The position numbers were made by a program, and so were the translations under genes. A model generated the notes under the pieces. That model made no database searches. It worked only from the letters and a program-made list of their open reading frames with translations, and was not told the origin of the DNA. A stretch of 64,000 nucleotides of DNA from Polydactylus sextarius (lineage: Eukaryota; Chordata; Actinopteri; Polynemidae), in NCBI GenBank assembly GCA_016801845.1, contig CM028923.1, forward strand, positions 10,361,001 to 10,425,000, written 5' to 3'. This document shows, piece by piece, positions 36,481 through 48,660 of this stretch. Numbering within the stretch: the stretch's first letter is position 1; each line of letters opens with the position of its first letter.

Positions 36481-39340
36481 ATGGAGATCTGTGACACGTA
36501 AGAATGAGCTGCGATCAATTCACTGTTGGTTTTGGTCTTTTCATGACATTTGTTGACAATAAGAAAAAATCATTAGAATATCAACAGCCTTATTCTTCAA
36601 AGCAGCTGTGATGGATTTTCTGAGCGCATTACCACAATTCATCTTGTGCCATATCAATATGAACGGGGAATACATCAAGAAAACAGCTGAATACACACAA
36701 CAGTCAAGACTGCAGTTTTCACTCAGCCTGTTTTTGTTAGAGTCAGCGTCTAGGCGTAAACATCATCTGGCTATTAGAAGTCCACATCTGTCTCTTTACA
36801 CCTATTAAAGCTTTTTATTGTTCTCTCCTTCTGTAATTGGTTCGGATTGTGTCTGGCTGCCGAAGACAAACCACACAGACAGACAGGCAGACAGGAAGAC
36901 CTGCCTACGCCGCATCGAGCCGTCTCCGCAGAGTTCAGGCGTCAGTGTCAGTGTCATGGCGTGGTAGGCTGGAGCGAGCGCTCGCCGTAAAGAATGGATG
37001 AGAGGCAGAAATGTCAGAGTGGAAAAACTTGCCGCATGCGGGGCTGTGACACGGAGAACAGACGCCTTTGTTTATTTTCTCTGTTCTTGATAAATGTTTG
37101 TTTTATGCTTCTTTACATAACAAAAGATTAAAAATACCATTCAGTATTCAGCGACTCCCTATTCCACAGTCATCAAACCCATGACACTCATTCTCTCACA
37201 CGCACACGTTTCATAATAGAGCTGTAATTATAGAGCTGTCAGAGAATCTATGAGAAAAAGCCAGTTAGGGAGGAACTATAGCATCCTCTTCTCTCACACT
37301 CTTGTGCTCTTAATCAGTGCTGACTGACAAGCTCACACATACACACACACGCTAAAATTGAGTTTTAATTGCAAAAACATTACGCAATGTATCTCTCTCT
37401 CTCTTTGAGAACACATGCGTTCTTACCCCTACTTGAATGACACCTGTCTTCCGCTGCTCACACATGCATATTTAACAATTATATACACAACGCGGCGCAC
37501 GAGCAGGGGCGCGAGGTAAACACAAAGCTATTATTTCACACACTCTCTCTCTCTCTGCAGTTTAATTATCACATGCTGCTGTAAAAGCATAAACAAGGCG
37601 AGCTCATTAACGGCGTATGCATCACGGTGACAGATCTTCACTCGTTGCCAAACAGGGAGGCTAGAGAGGGAGAGGGGAACAACTTTTAGACAATGTTAAA
37701 TTACGCTAATGAACTTGCTCCGCCTAATATTTGTGACTTCAGCGAGCGCGGGGAGGAAGAGGTGCAGGGTTGGAAAAGGGGAGGGGGGAGTCGTTTGTCG
37801 TGATGAGTTATCGCAGGGGGAGAGGGGAAGTGGATGGAAGGAAGAAGAGGGGGAAAAAAAAACAGGAAGGAGGAAAAAAAAATACGATGAACTGCACCGC
37901 TAAACCTTGTGACCGCGGGCTGCCGTCCAGCTGGCATGCTCGCTCGGCACGCTGGGTAGCTTAGTTACGGGTGCTGGGGGAGGTTGAGGATGACATCTCT
38001 CATGGACACTGATTGACTGATGATTCTTGTCTTTCTTCCCACTGCTGGTTAAAGTTTAGGACGGAGGCCACGGTTCGCTGGCGTAGTCCGTCAACAGCGT
38101 GCCCCTCCCCAGGCTGGCAAGGAGCGGGCGGATGGGGGAGGTCAGAGGTTGTACAGTGACTAGTGAGGGGCTCCTGGGATTCTGCTGATGAGACCAATTC
38201 TGCCTGACTTCATGCTCCCCTTGGCACGAAATGTAATTACAGCCTCACACTTTTCTCTCCCACTCTCTCGTGGTTTTCATTTTTTCCTCTCACCTCTTTG
38301 CTCTCACTGTCCGTTCTAATACAGCTGCTTTATTTTGAAATACAGCTGCTTTAATTTCAATCTCTTCTGTCATTTAGACATCACGTGTAGCTGACAATCT
38401 GATGATAAATATATTTATTTGTCTGTCTGTATCTTTATCTGTGTGTGTGTGTGTATTTTCAGAGACCAACAATGCATCTCTGTCGTTTCTGTCAACATCA
38501 GATCTCACACAAAAAGAAATACTTTCTATTTCTCAACAGTTTCAGGTTGGTAAAAAGTGTATATGATGCATTTAAAGATAATAAATACTGGCTCCATGCG
38601 CATGTGTGTGGTTTCTGAAAGAATGGTGGCATAATTAGCATAAGAAACACATTTCTAAAATAAAAATGCAATGTAACATTAGAAATCGCATCCTATTTTT
38701 CACGACATGTAGCTTCCAAGAGAAAGAAATAAAAAAGAAAAACACAACCTGCCTGAGTTAAAAATCAAAAGAGAACCCAAAGGGATAGCAACAAACAGAC
38801 AGTTACAGTAGTGACCTAACTTCACATCCTCCTATGGGTTTGGTACAGGATGCTTTAGAAGAAGGTGCAGTGTAATACCTCAGTGTATTTCCTTAAATAA
38901 AAGCAATGAAGTAAAGTGCAGTTGAAAACACCCGACCTAGAGTATGTGGAGTAAAAAGCAGGGGGTGTGAGGGTTGTACAGGTGGAGGTCGAGAACTTAA
39001 TATGCCTCGAAAAACAATGAAGTGAAGAAAAACACTGTGAATTCAATTATATACTGGGGGAAAAAACTGATTCATATTCGTATCACTCATAAAACAAATA
39101 ATAAAAATGTAAATATACAAGGTTTAAAAAACACACGACAACACAAAAAAAATGAACGGTCATCTAAAGAAAAATTATCTAAATTATCTCATTTTTTTCC
39201 TTCAAACTTATAAAAACAAACAGTAACTCCCCCCTTTTCCTTTTCATACCTTTTAATATACAATACAGTCAAGCCACCAGCGTTTTTTTTTTTTTTTTTA
39301 CATAATTCAGGCTCATTGCAGCGCTCGCAGCAAATTCGTC

Positions 39341-39468
39341 CCCTAATTTGCATGAATAAATTCACCTATGGGCAATTTGCATGTTGATGAACTTGCGCTA
39401 ATGCACCCGCATGCGACAAACACACACACACACACAAAGAGATAAGGCCGAGATAACATGAGATAAGA
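39341..39468. promoter_or_regulatory. Candidate enhancer: paired octamer (POU) motifs and a phased GATA triplet
   Basis: Perfect ATTTGCAT octamers lie at 39346-39353 and 39375-39382, 29 bp apart. After a short (CA)n run, GATAAG, GATAAC and GATAAG follow at 39441, 39452 and 39462, spaced 11 and 10 bp (about one helical turn). The block from 39301 is unique-looking sequence in a repeat-rich intron. Motif content is seen directly; enhancer function is inference. Confidence 0.35.
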
Positions 39469-42356
39469 GAAACATTACAAGCGACCCGACAAAGTGGGCC
39501 ATCTTTTGAGGAAGTTACATGCGCTAGCATCAAACGAGGCTAATGGGAGTTAGCGTCACTGATTACAACTACGATTAATTACAGAAAAAGTAGAGGAAGA
39601 GGAAGGAAGGAGAAGAAGGAGAAGGAGGTGGCGAGTTTTGGGTCGGAGGGGATGAGAAAGTAAAGATGTTTCAAAAGGAGAAGCATTCCAGTTGGACCAC
39701 CCGCTGTTTTGAACTCAAAGAATCAAAGTAAAGAAATAAACGGCTTTGATTTTTTTTTTTTTTGAACAAATCTGTTAAGAAAATAAAAAACGGCCCTTTC
39801 TCCTATTTCAACTTCAATTTAAGTTTACGCCACAGTACTGGACGCACGGAGGGAAAAAAAAAGTGAGTTAAGAAAGAAAAAGAGAAAAAAAAAGGAAGAA
39901 CACCTTCAGAAAACATTTGATCTTTTTTTTTTTTTTTTTAGCCGCCTCGGTAATAACACCACAGGGAGGAAGGAGTGTTTTTTCCAGCCGTTTCAGCACA
40001 TAAACTGGTGACGGTAGGGTTATTAAACCTTATCCTTAAAACACCGAAATTTATTGCCGTCTTAAGACCCTAAAATTCGTTCCGTTTTATTTTTCTGTTA
40101 TATCTCTCTGCCGCCCTTAAAAGTCACAGCTTCCGGTTGAAAAGTACGTTAGAGGTCGCACCGATGCTCGTGTGACGATGCAGCACTTCCTCAATACTAT
40201 AGGTTGTAACATTTGTGCCGTATATGTCGGTTAAACATGCTGGAGGATACAGTGTAGTAAAGTAATGGACGGTGGGGACGGGGTGATAAAAGCAGAAGAA
40301 GTACATCATGTTCCTTTGTCACGGTGACTGTTCATTTTATCTACTTTATGTTTCCACTGCGTCTGGCAGACGTATGTGCACTTGTTTTTAAAAGAGAAGG
40401 TGACAGAGAAAAGTGCTGCGAGACGGACGCATCAGCATTGTTCTCCACACTGACCCAGTCCTGCAAACATTAACGCTGAACGCTGAGGTCAAACGCATCT
40501 CAGACTCCCTCCTTCCCACCATCCCCGTCTCTCCTCCTGTTGTCTTAATAAATACGCCGTCTACTACTAATGTCCCTGTATCGGACACCCGACTGATGCT
40601 GAGGCTGGAAATGAAAACCAAAGTCCCACAGCAACAGCTAATGCATTTTCTTCATATACCTTATTTGGAATCTCTTAGCTCTGTCGAATGGAGAATAATG
40701 GATCTGTTCATTTCGCCACTTGGTTTGTGTAACATATCTAAAATAACAACTAGATTAAGTCATATTAGTTTTTTCGCAGGGAACTATATTAAACTCATTT
40801 TTTCAAATCAGATTCTACACTACACACACTGATTTAAAGTATTAATTGTCCCTCATACAGTCGGTGGACTCCACCCCTTCGTCAAAATGCGCCGCACTCT
40901 GGATAACCCCGCATCTGATAAGAGCTGATAGGTAATTTCGGGAGAGATGAGGCGCCATTGTTCCCAAAACAGATGCTATGTCGACAGCCGAGCGAAAAAC
41001 AATCCAGTAACGTGAGATAAAAGCTATCTGTGATCTCATTAGAGGCGGTAATGTCAAGCTAGCGAGGTATAAAATAGCTCTGACCCAACTATGATGACAG
41101 GGCACTTATGGAATAAGATACGGTAAAACTGTCGAGTCATTTTTTTTTTATGTCTATGGGAGGTGTGGTGATGGTGGTAGTGCTCGGATGGTGAAAGGCC
41201 TTGTTTTGTTTTTTTTTTTTTTTTGTTCTGACCCGCACATACGCTCCGGTAAACACGGGTATCACTTTCTTTCTCACACGCAGACAAAAACATGCGCCGG
41301 CGCTGACACTTAAACGCCCCTACCCTTTCCGTGGGGCAAGTTTACGAGTCACACACACGCACGCACACACAGACAGGTCTACATGTACACACTAACATTC
41401 TCTGACATTCACACACACACTTATCTACTCTCCGTGCATTTGAATGCAGCGAGCGAGTCCTGCTCTGCCTCTGGCTGACAGAGCGGGTGACAGGATAGTC
41501 GGACAGCGCCAAGGTTAGTCCAGAACATGACCATTGTACAAAGGGCACGCAATGCATTGTGGTCCACTGCAGATGGCAAACACCGAGACAACGGTGTGTT
41601 GGGTTTGTATGATTTGCATGATGCTAAATGTGAACAAGAAAGTATGGAAATCAGCTTTGTATGTGTAATGTCATTTAGCTGTGTGTGTTTGTATTTGTGT
41701 GTGTGTGTGTGCATACATTAAGTTCCAGGGCCGCTGCTGCGTGCTAATAATTATATTATTACCGTATTATTATAATAATGTATAATAATACACATTTCCT
41801 TGACAGCCTGGGAGGAATAAAAATTATCAAGACACCGTCGTGGTGTCGTGTCATTGAGGAAAAGAAAAAAAAAAAAAAAAACGTCAAAAAACATCCGAAG
41901 AGACGAGGCGTGAAATGTTACTTGCTGGTGTGTGTGTGTGAGAGAGAGATTTCAAACTATCAAAGAAAGTTCAAGTGTTAAACAAAGCGCAAGTCAAAAA
42001 AAAAAAAGAGAGAGAGAAAATGTCACTAATATCCATTTTAAACCTGTTTCCTGGCAAAAAAAAAAAAAAAAAAAAACAACTTCTTAAAACATCATAACAC
42101 ATCTCATATTTGCAATGTGTGTATTTTACCCATTGTGTCACTCATGTGTTTTGTTTTCTTTTTATTGTATTTGAATGATTGTGATGGTTGTTGCGTTTGA
42201 GAGGCAAAAACGGAAAAGACAGAGGACAGAGAGAAAGATCGATACGTTGAGATCATAATAAAACAAACAAACAAAAAAAAGACGAGCAAAATAAAAGAAG
42301 TAATTGGAAATCATGGATGGATGCATGGATGGATAGAGGAGAGGAAGATGACTCAC

Positions 42357-42432
42357 CATCAATCCTGCTGACCAACTCTTCCAGGGCCTTGACTTTCCTC
42401 TGGATGCCTGGCTGGGCAAATGTGTAGTTGTC
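42357..42432 (-). CDS. tbc1d22a: TBC1D22 coding exon, fourth from last ('DNYTFAQPGIQRKVKALEEL')
   Basis: The exon is 76 nt: 25 codons plus one base (phase 0 in, phase 1 out). The acceptor is ...CTTCTTAG|GAC and the donor GATG|GTGAGT, a near-consensus 5' splice site. It encodes DNYTFAQPGIQRKVKALEEL followed by VSRID; the first G of the next codon (GAG, Glu) is the last exon base. This helical segment of the TBC domain is nearly invariant in vertebrate TBC1D22A and TBC1D22B. The phases match both neighbouring exons. Confidence 0.94.
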
Positions 42433-43859
42433 CTAAGAAGACAAAAGTCAAAAACAGTCAACATGGGCCAAAGCTTCGTCTACAATAGAGAAAATTCAAA
42501 TTGCAGGATTATGAGCTATGCTGTAAATTGCTATATATCTCATCCTAATGAAATGAATATGTGACATAGGTTTCAGTTATAATGTCAAAGTGATTACAAA
42601 CACAAATAAGGACAAGTCAGACTCATAAGCGTCGATAACCGGTGAATCCGGAATGACTACGAAATAAAAAAGCTACAAAACAGCAGCGGAAAGATTTAGC
42701 AGATATTTTAATAAAGGGATATTTGTTATGTTTGTCTGTAATTTTGTAGACGAGCTGTAAAATGTATCGTTTGTTGAGAAAACTAACACAATTTGTTTCA
42801 AATTGACATTTTGGCCCACGACTCAGCGTCTCACAGAAAATTCACAGAGAACCAAAAAATTAATAAATAAATAAACCTTTAAATAAATCATCTTTTTACT
42901 TTCAGGGATTCATTTTCAGAAAAGCGCACCAGTAATTACAGATTTGAAGTGTTTGCTCGGGACTCATTTCACACCACGCACAAAAGCCCGAGCCACCTTT
43001 GAAAAACAGTAAATAGAAGGAAAAATAGGCCGTCTAACCAGCAGCCGGTATGACAAAAATGTGAATGTCTCCGGCCTTGAAGACAAAGCAGAGGACCGGC
43101 CGTGAATGAGCCCATGAAGACGTAACAGGTGAGCTGTGAATGGGCTCTGGACCCACTTCACCACCGTTTTCTCTCAAGTCGTTTGTGCGCCTCATCTAGT
43201 CTAGATAATGCTAGCAGGCTAATAAAGCTGGGAAATTAGATGTTAAGAGTGATGTCTGTAAAGGCCGAATTAAAAAAAACTAAATGTAGGGAGGTGGACG
43301 TCAGGCCTGTAATGTCCTAAAAAGGTCCTTTAAGTGTAAAATTAATACATTGTCAGAAAAAAAACAGATGTGAAGCATTTATAAGATACGTCACCAGCTT
43401 TTGTTACTATGTGATTATTAATGGATTTGTATTTTTTTTCCACAGGAAAGTGAGTTCTGAAAGCATCTTTACATTTGCCACCCTGCAATTAGCTTTGGAT
43501 GTGATACAAAAAAAAAAAAAAAAAAATGAAAGGCAGATTTTTATTCTAATTAATATTATTTTTAGTCAAATAGCTGTGACGAAGCGTAGACAATTTGCTA
43601 CTTAGCAGAGATGCAAGAGTACTCTGCAATTTGGAAAAAGGCCATAACAGTGCTAAAAGCTCGCTCAGGCCAATCAGCTAACCCCCGTTACAAAAGAAAC
43701 CTAAAGATTTTTCTTCTTCTGTTCATCTTCGTTTTCCGGTGTTGGAAAACTGTCTGTGTGTGTTCGTAAGATGTAGTTCTCCATTTTACTTTGGGTACAA
43801 AGTAATAAGCAGGAAACTTAGAATTACCAGTTTAGTTGAGTTAATTACAGCTTAAATTC

Positions 43860-44404
43860 CCAAGTTATGGCCAAAAAAAAAAGGTTTGTGATGACACAAT
43901 GACTTTGGCTTTTAGAAACCACACTCTAATCAGTTCAGTCTTTAGTCCAAATGAGTGTTGCGAACCGAACTGGAAAAGATTTCCTGACATTCTTGTTCTT
44001 CTTCTTGTTCACGGGGCAAAAATAACAAGCATTTTCTTGTGTTTGTGTTGCTTTCTTGTGTGGATTTTGTTTTTATTTTCGTTGTATGTAACAATATGCA
44101 GAAATTCCAGAATTACCAGTCCAGTTTGAGGTAATTGGGGCTTAAATTGATGAGTTATTAAAACATGTTTTGTGACATTATAATGACTTGTTTGTCCCAA
44201 ATTTGGAAGGTTTCCCTGAGAAATCTTGCTTTTTTGAGGTCACAGTGACTTTTACCTTTGACTTTTTAGAACTACAATCCAAACAAACTCAATCCTTGAG
44301 TGTAAGAGAACGTCTTTGCCAAACGTGACAGGATTCCCTCGAGACATTCTTGAGATATTGCGTTCATGAGAAAGGGACACGGGGTACAAAAAAATATATA
44401 TCCC
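43860..44404 (+). repeat. Dispersed repeat, family A copy 2
   Basis: It starts at TTATGGCCAAAAAAAAAAGG and ends at a tail of ATATATATCCC, matching the copy at 22680-23300. Internal phrases are TCAGTCTTTAGTCCAAATGAG, TTGAGGTCACAGTGACTTTT and CCCTCGAGACATTCTTGAGATAT. The receptor-type motif is damaged here (GGTCACAGTGACTTTTACC), so only copy 1 keeps the perfect palindrome. Confidence 0.7.
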
Positions 44405-45246
44405 GCTGGGACACCAGCATCCTGCCCATTGTTTAAATTAAGCTGTCAGACAAACTGATTGGTCAATCTCGCTGTCAATCAACAGCCTCGGTCCTTCTGA
44501 ACAAAATGAGCCTTCACGCTAGGCTGCAGCCTCTGTCTGCATGTTGTTAAGGCGACGATCCCGTCAAGTAAATTTTCGCCTGTTTCCCATTCAGCATTAA
44601 AGTGATTGAGGGTGTGCAGAGTTCACTAAATAGCTGCCAGTGTTGCTCATTGGTTATGATGGTCCAATAAACTATTCACATTATAAGCGTTGAGCCTTGG
44701 CCTCTATTAATCAGAAAATCGAGGGACGTGGTTTGATTTGGGTGAAAGTTACCTTGAGTTAATTTTTTTTTTTTTTTTTTTTTTGCTGTTTATCAATTTT
44801 GCTAGTTTTGTTTTTTTTTTTTTTTTTAATTTCATAAGTGACAAGGCTGTTGCGACTCCGCCCGCTGTCACTTTCACTGAAATCCTCAGATTACACTGAT
44901 TGGTTGTGTTAGCGTTCTGTAATGAGCTCTCATATCTGACATTCGCTAAATTACGATGAAATGTATTTTGAATTTTTTTTTTTTTGCCCTTGTGAGCCCT
45001 TACGAGCAGTGACTGCGGTTGTTTACATCAAACAAATCTTAAAAGAGAGAACATGTTTGTTCGTATTTAACAATCAACAATGACAGCGTTGAAATGTAAT
45101 TTACTGTATGTGACGCTGCATCTTTAAATGAATTAATGTAAATATATTTAGGTTTTCTTCATAGAATATGAATGTGATCACGGGGAGTAGGCAGTGTTGG
45201 CTGGTTGAAGTTGCAGAATACAATACAGAGCAGCACACACGCATTT

Positions 45247-45249
<3 letters not shown>

Positions 45250-45282
<33 letters not shown>

Positions 45283-45289
45283 AGTGTAT

Positions 45290-45316
<27 letters not shown>
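45250..45316. repeat. Palindromic (TG)n/(AC)n microsatellite
   Basis: (TG)15 at 45250-45279 is followed by TTGAGTGTATACAC and then (AC)n to 45316. The centre, GTGTATACAC at 45284-45293, is itself a perfect palindrome, so nearly the whole 67 bp can fold into one hairpin or extrude as a cruciform. Confidence 0.95.
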
Positions 45317-45320
<4 letters not shown>

Positions 45321-45393
45321 CAAGGATTACGTTTCCTTGAGGGGTCATTTCAGTGTGGCTGGAGAACAGCTGATGTGGCAAACTATCCAACAG

Positions 45394-45506
45394 ATGGAGA
45401 GAGGGAGGGAGAAAATGAGAAGGAGAAAGAAAGGAGAGAGAGAGAGAGAGAGACACAGAGGGAGGGGAGGTAAGAAAGAGAGGGAGAGAGAGAGGGGAGG
45501 AGAAGT
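45394..45506. repeat. Near-pure purine tract (GA-rich)
   Basis: About 113 bases of almost only A and G on the plus strand, with a pure (GA)n core near 45435-45451, broken by a few pyrimidines. Such tracts can form triplex (H-) DNA. A similar shorter tract is at 55562-55700. Confidence 0.85.
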
Positions 45507-47879
45507 CATTTAGCAATAAACAGCTCCAATTGTCCTTCAGGCTCAGCAGAACCAAGGCGTGTGTGTCCTCCTGCGTCCATCAGCGGAGAAGAAACGCCTT
45601 CTCCTCTGCTTTTTATTCATTTATTTATTTCTTTTTTTAATTTCCTCAACGTATAACATCTCTCCATCCTTCCATCCTAGCATCCCTTCATTGCCTCTAA
45701 ACATCACTTAACCTCTTCTTCTTCACTTTGCTGGCCGGAGCTGCTTTCTTTCTATACGGAAACCATCATCTAAATCACCATCGAACTATTTCCTCATTTT
45801 TACATTTATATATAGTCCTGGGTTTCTGTCCACAGCTTCTCTGATTCCTCTCTCTCTTTCTCTCTCTCTATAGCACCACAGTGTTAATATGGTTAGGTGC
45901 TAAGGAAGTGTAAGGGGCCAGTACAAGTAATTACATTTGCATTATTGAAGCTGCTGGTTTTAATCAGCTGCTCTTCCTTTCCTCTTTCTGCCTGTCTGTC
46001 TCTCGTTCATACCAGCTTCTTCGTCTTGCTCTATTTTTTTTATCTTGCTCTTTTTATTGCTTTTCAATCACAATAATTTTCACTTTTCTCTTTTTTTTTA
46101 CTCTTGCGCTCTTATCCTTAGTCTCTGTCTCATCGTCGCCATCATTTCTGGTTCATTTTGTCCGTCGTTCGGTTTAGAAAGTGGCCGCACGTATGGAAAA
46201 GTGACTGTTAGGATAACGCTTTTGAATTTTTTGTCATGGTGAAAACTTCTCTTTCGCAATAGATTTTATGTTATTTTCTTTCTATTTTTCTCTTTAGCTA
46301 AATCAACCAAATAACAAACCCTGAATCTAGAAAACACACATCACCTTCTACAAGAAAGACTTTTTCGCTTCTAATATTAATCCGCTGTTTTATTTTTTGC
46401 TTTTACTGAAATAAAGAGGGTTACATAACCACACCTACATATGAGAAAAAAAAGAAGGAAAAAAAAAACAGATAAAAAAAGTAATATATTTTAGGGTCAA
46501 GAGGTTTGTGCGTTTAACCGTTTGTCATCACTTTGATGCGTTTCTCTTTTTTTTCCGCTTCATCTCTGCCTTGTCTTACTCATCTCCTTCTGATCTATTT
46601 TTTCCTGCTATATTTCCCTCTTTTATAAATCTTGCCGTTCTCCTTCTTCATCTCTCTCTTGTTTCTCTTAATCAATCTCTAACTCTTCCACTCTCCCACC
46701 TTCTGTTCCTCCACTTCGTCGTCTATTTTCATCAGTGTGCTGGTGCTAATGAGGCTGGATTTGACTAGGTGTTATGAACATGTTATTATATCTCTGTATT
46801 GTTTCGCTCCCTGTTGTCCCGTTTTGCATTTTATTATATGAATCACTGCTGTTTAGTTTGATTAGCTTTGTTTCTTCTTGTTTCTCTTGACATTTGTGGT
46901 GATTGTAAGAAATTATTTTTTTGGTGTATTTTCATTTTCTGGAAATCACATTTATCCCATTTCTTCAATTTTTGTTCTCCTTTTATTATCCTCACCTTCC
47001 CGATCTCTCTCCCTTTAATCATTCATTTTTGTCCAGTTTTCTATTTTATGCCATTTTTTCCCCTTTTTGCCCATTTCTGCTTCCAGTCGCTTCCCTCTCT
47101 GTCAAATCCAATATGTCGGATCTTTGATCAGCTGAGGCAACAGGAGGAAATCAACTCTCACTCCTTCATTATTCATACATTTCCCTCCTCTCCTGCCATC
47201 TGTCCATCCAGCGCGTCTGACCCAGTAACTAAGTGGAACTTCCCCCTCCGCCGGTTGCCAGCACGGGCCGAGCAAACGGACACGCGGCGACAAACATAAA
47301 GTCGATGTTTGTCTTTCTCAGCCAGGTGTCAACAGCCTCTCGTTCTCTCTTTTCTGTGTTCTCTCTCTCTCTTTCTCTCTCTCTCACTCTTTCTCTCTCT
47401 CTCAGTCGGCTGAATCAATAGCTCCTCTTCACCTCTCAGTCCATTCTATTAGAGACAACAATGGCTCAACGCTGGAGTAAGATTGCCTCCTATTGTGGCG
47501 GTGGATGTCTATCAGCTAGTTGGACAGAACCAACACAACAACGCTGTGAGGGGAGTGTGTGTGTGTGTGTGAAAAGAGAGGGAGATGCAAGAGGACAGAC
47601 GAGAGAGAGAAAGAGAGGGAGATGACAGGTCAAGATAACGGAGAGACAATAACGGACACAGTGTTGTAGAGAAAACTGAAGGACAGGGCAATGATCTGTC
47701 AGTCTCGGGCGTGGGTGTGAAAGGAATAGAGAGAGAGAGCAGAAAGTGATTACATGAGAGCGATGACAGGTTGTGATAAGGTGTAGACAATTACAGTTGT
47801 TCAGAGCTACGGCAGGATTGACCGCATTTCATTCCGTTGCTTTGAGTTTCTCTGAACATCAGTGGCTTGTGTGTAGCTC

Positions 47880-48660
47880 CAGGGTGGTAAACTTTAATTT
47901 GTACTGACGGCGCACAAAGGCGGACGGTTCACAAATTTAAGACGCAGTAGCTCGGTTTGACCTACTGATGGTAAAAGGTCTCAAGGTGGAGTTAGCACGA
48001 GCATGAAGCTGAGTAACCTAAAAGCCTTTTTGTACCAACCAGCATAAACAGTCTGGTGCCATGCTAGTAGCTAGGCCACAGCGTTTAAAGCTAGAAGCTA
48101 AAGTGCTCATGTTGAGCCTCTTGGGTTCTTGTGCTAGCATGTTAGCAGTGGCCAAGTGTAGCTAAGGCTAATGGGAACGTCATCAGTTTATTCAGGTATT
48201 GGTCATAAAGTAGAAGTAAAGGTTTAGTCAAATCACATATATTGACCTGATGCTGAAATTGAAAGGATAATCAAATATCTTTCACTAAAAAACAAAACTG
48301 TCAACCTCGTGGTGGCGTCAGCAAGATTCATTATCTGAGAACCACAACTTTTTTGACTAAACATCGCCAATCCTGAAGAGCTGTTGAGATATTTCCCGAA
48401 ATACCTGAAGATTTTGACCTGCTGGTGGTCCCAGCGAAGAATTACTACATTTCATTGCATCATCACGAATTAATAAGTCCACCTCATGGTGGCGCTGCAG
48501 GAAAAGTCAGACGATCGTTGACAAAAGTCAGTATTAATCAACCTCACTGCACTGTGGGCGGATTTTTGCACAAAATCTCAAGGAAATACAAATAATACTT
48601 TAGTTATTTCATTCTGAACCATCTGACTTATAGACCAACACTGCCTCTAGCATAGTCAAA
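47880..48660 (+). repeat. Dispersed teleost repeat, family B copy 3 (longest)
   Basis: This copy begins with the GCTAGCATGTTAGC / GCTAAGGCTAATGGGAACGTCAT segment I know from teleost genomes. It continues with TTGACCTGATG, GTCAACCTCGTGGTGGCG, TTCATTATCTGAGAACCA, TGTTGAGATATTTC, GACCTGCTGGTGG and CCACCTCATGGTGGCGCT. The monomers recur about every 110-130 bp. No open frame is associated. Confidence 0.7.

Larger units (their letters stand above)
34966..42356 (-). other. TBC1D22 intron (7.4 kb)
   Basis: The donor is GTGAGT at 42356 and the acceptor ...TTGGCAG at 34966. No nested gene is recognised; the longest frame (about 140 codons, 40413-40832 plus) lacks an early ATG and any recognisable similarity. 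Contents are a degenerate repeat cluster (35930-36480), CpG-richer unique DNA (36900-37060, 37900-38130 and 40840-41110), an octamer/GATA motif cluster (39341-39468) and A/T runs at 39282-39299, 39922-39939, 41209-41224, 41864-41881 and 42056-42076. Confidence 0.8.

Noticed and set aside
37541..37640. Possible plus-strand exon after a (CT)n-GCAG acceptor-like site
   Set aside because: The downstream sequence has no sustained open frame with recognisable similarity and no partner exon; a CT microsatellite ending in GCAG explains the resemblance.
40413..40832. A 139-codon plus-strand frame
   Set aside because: It starts with GTG, has no early ATG and no recognisable domain; such lengths arise by chance over 64 kb in six frames.
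46868..47299. A 143-codon plus-strand frame rich in Phe, Leu, Ser and Pro
   Set aside because: It lies in a pyrimidine-rich zone where stop codons are rare; the product is low-complexity.
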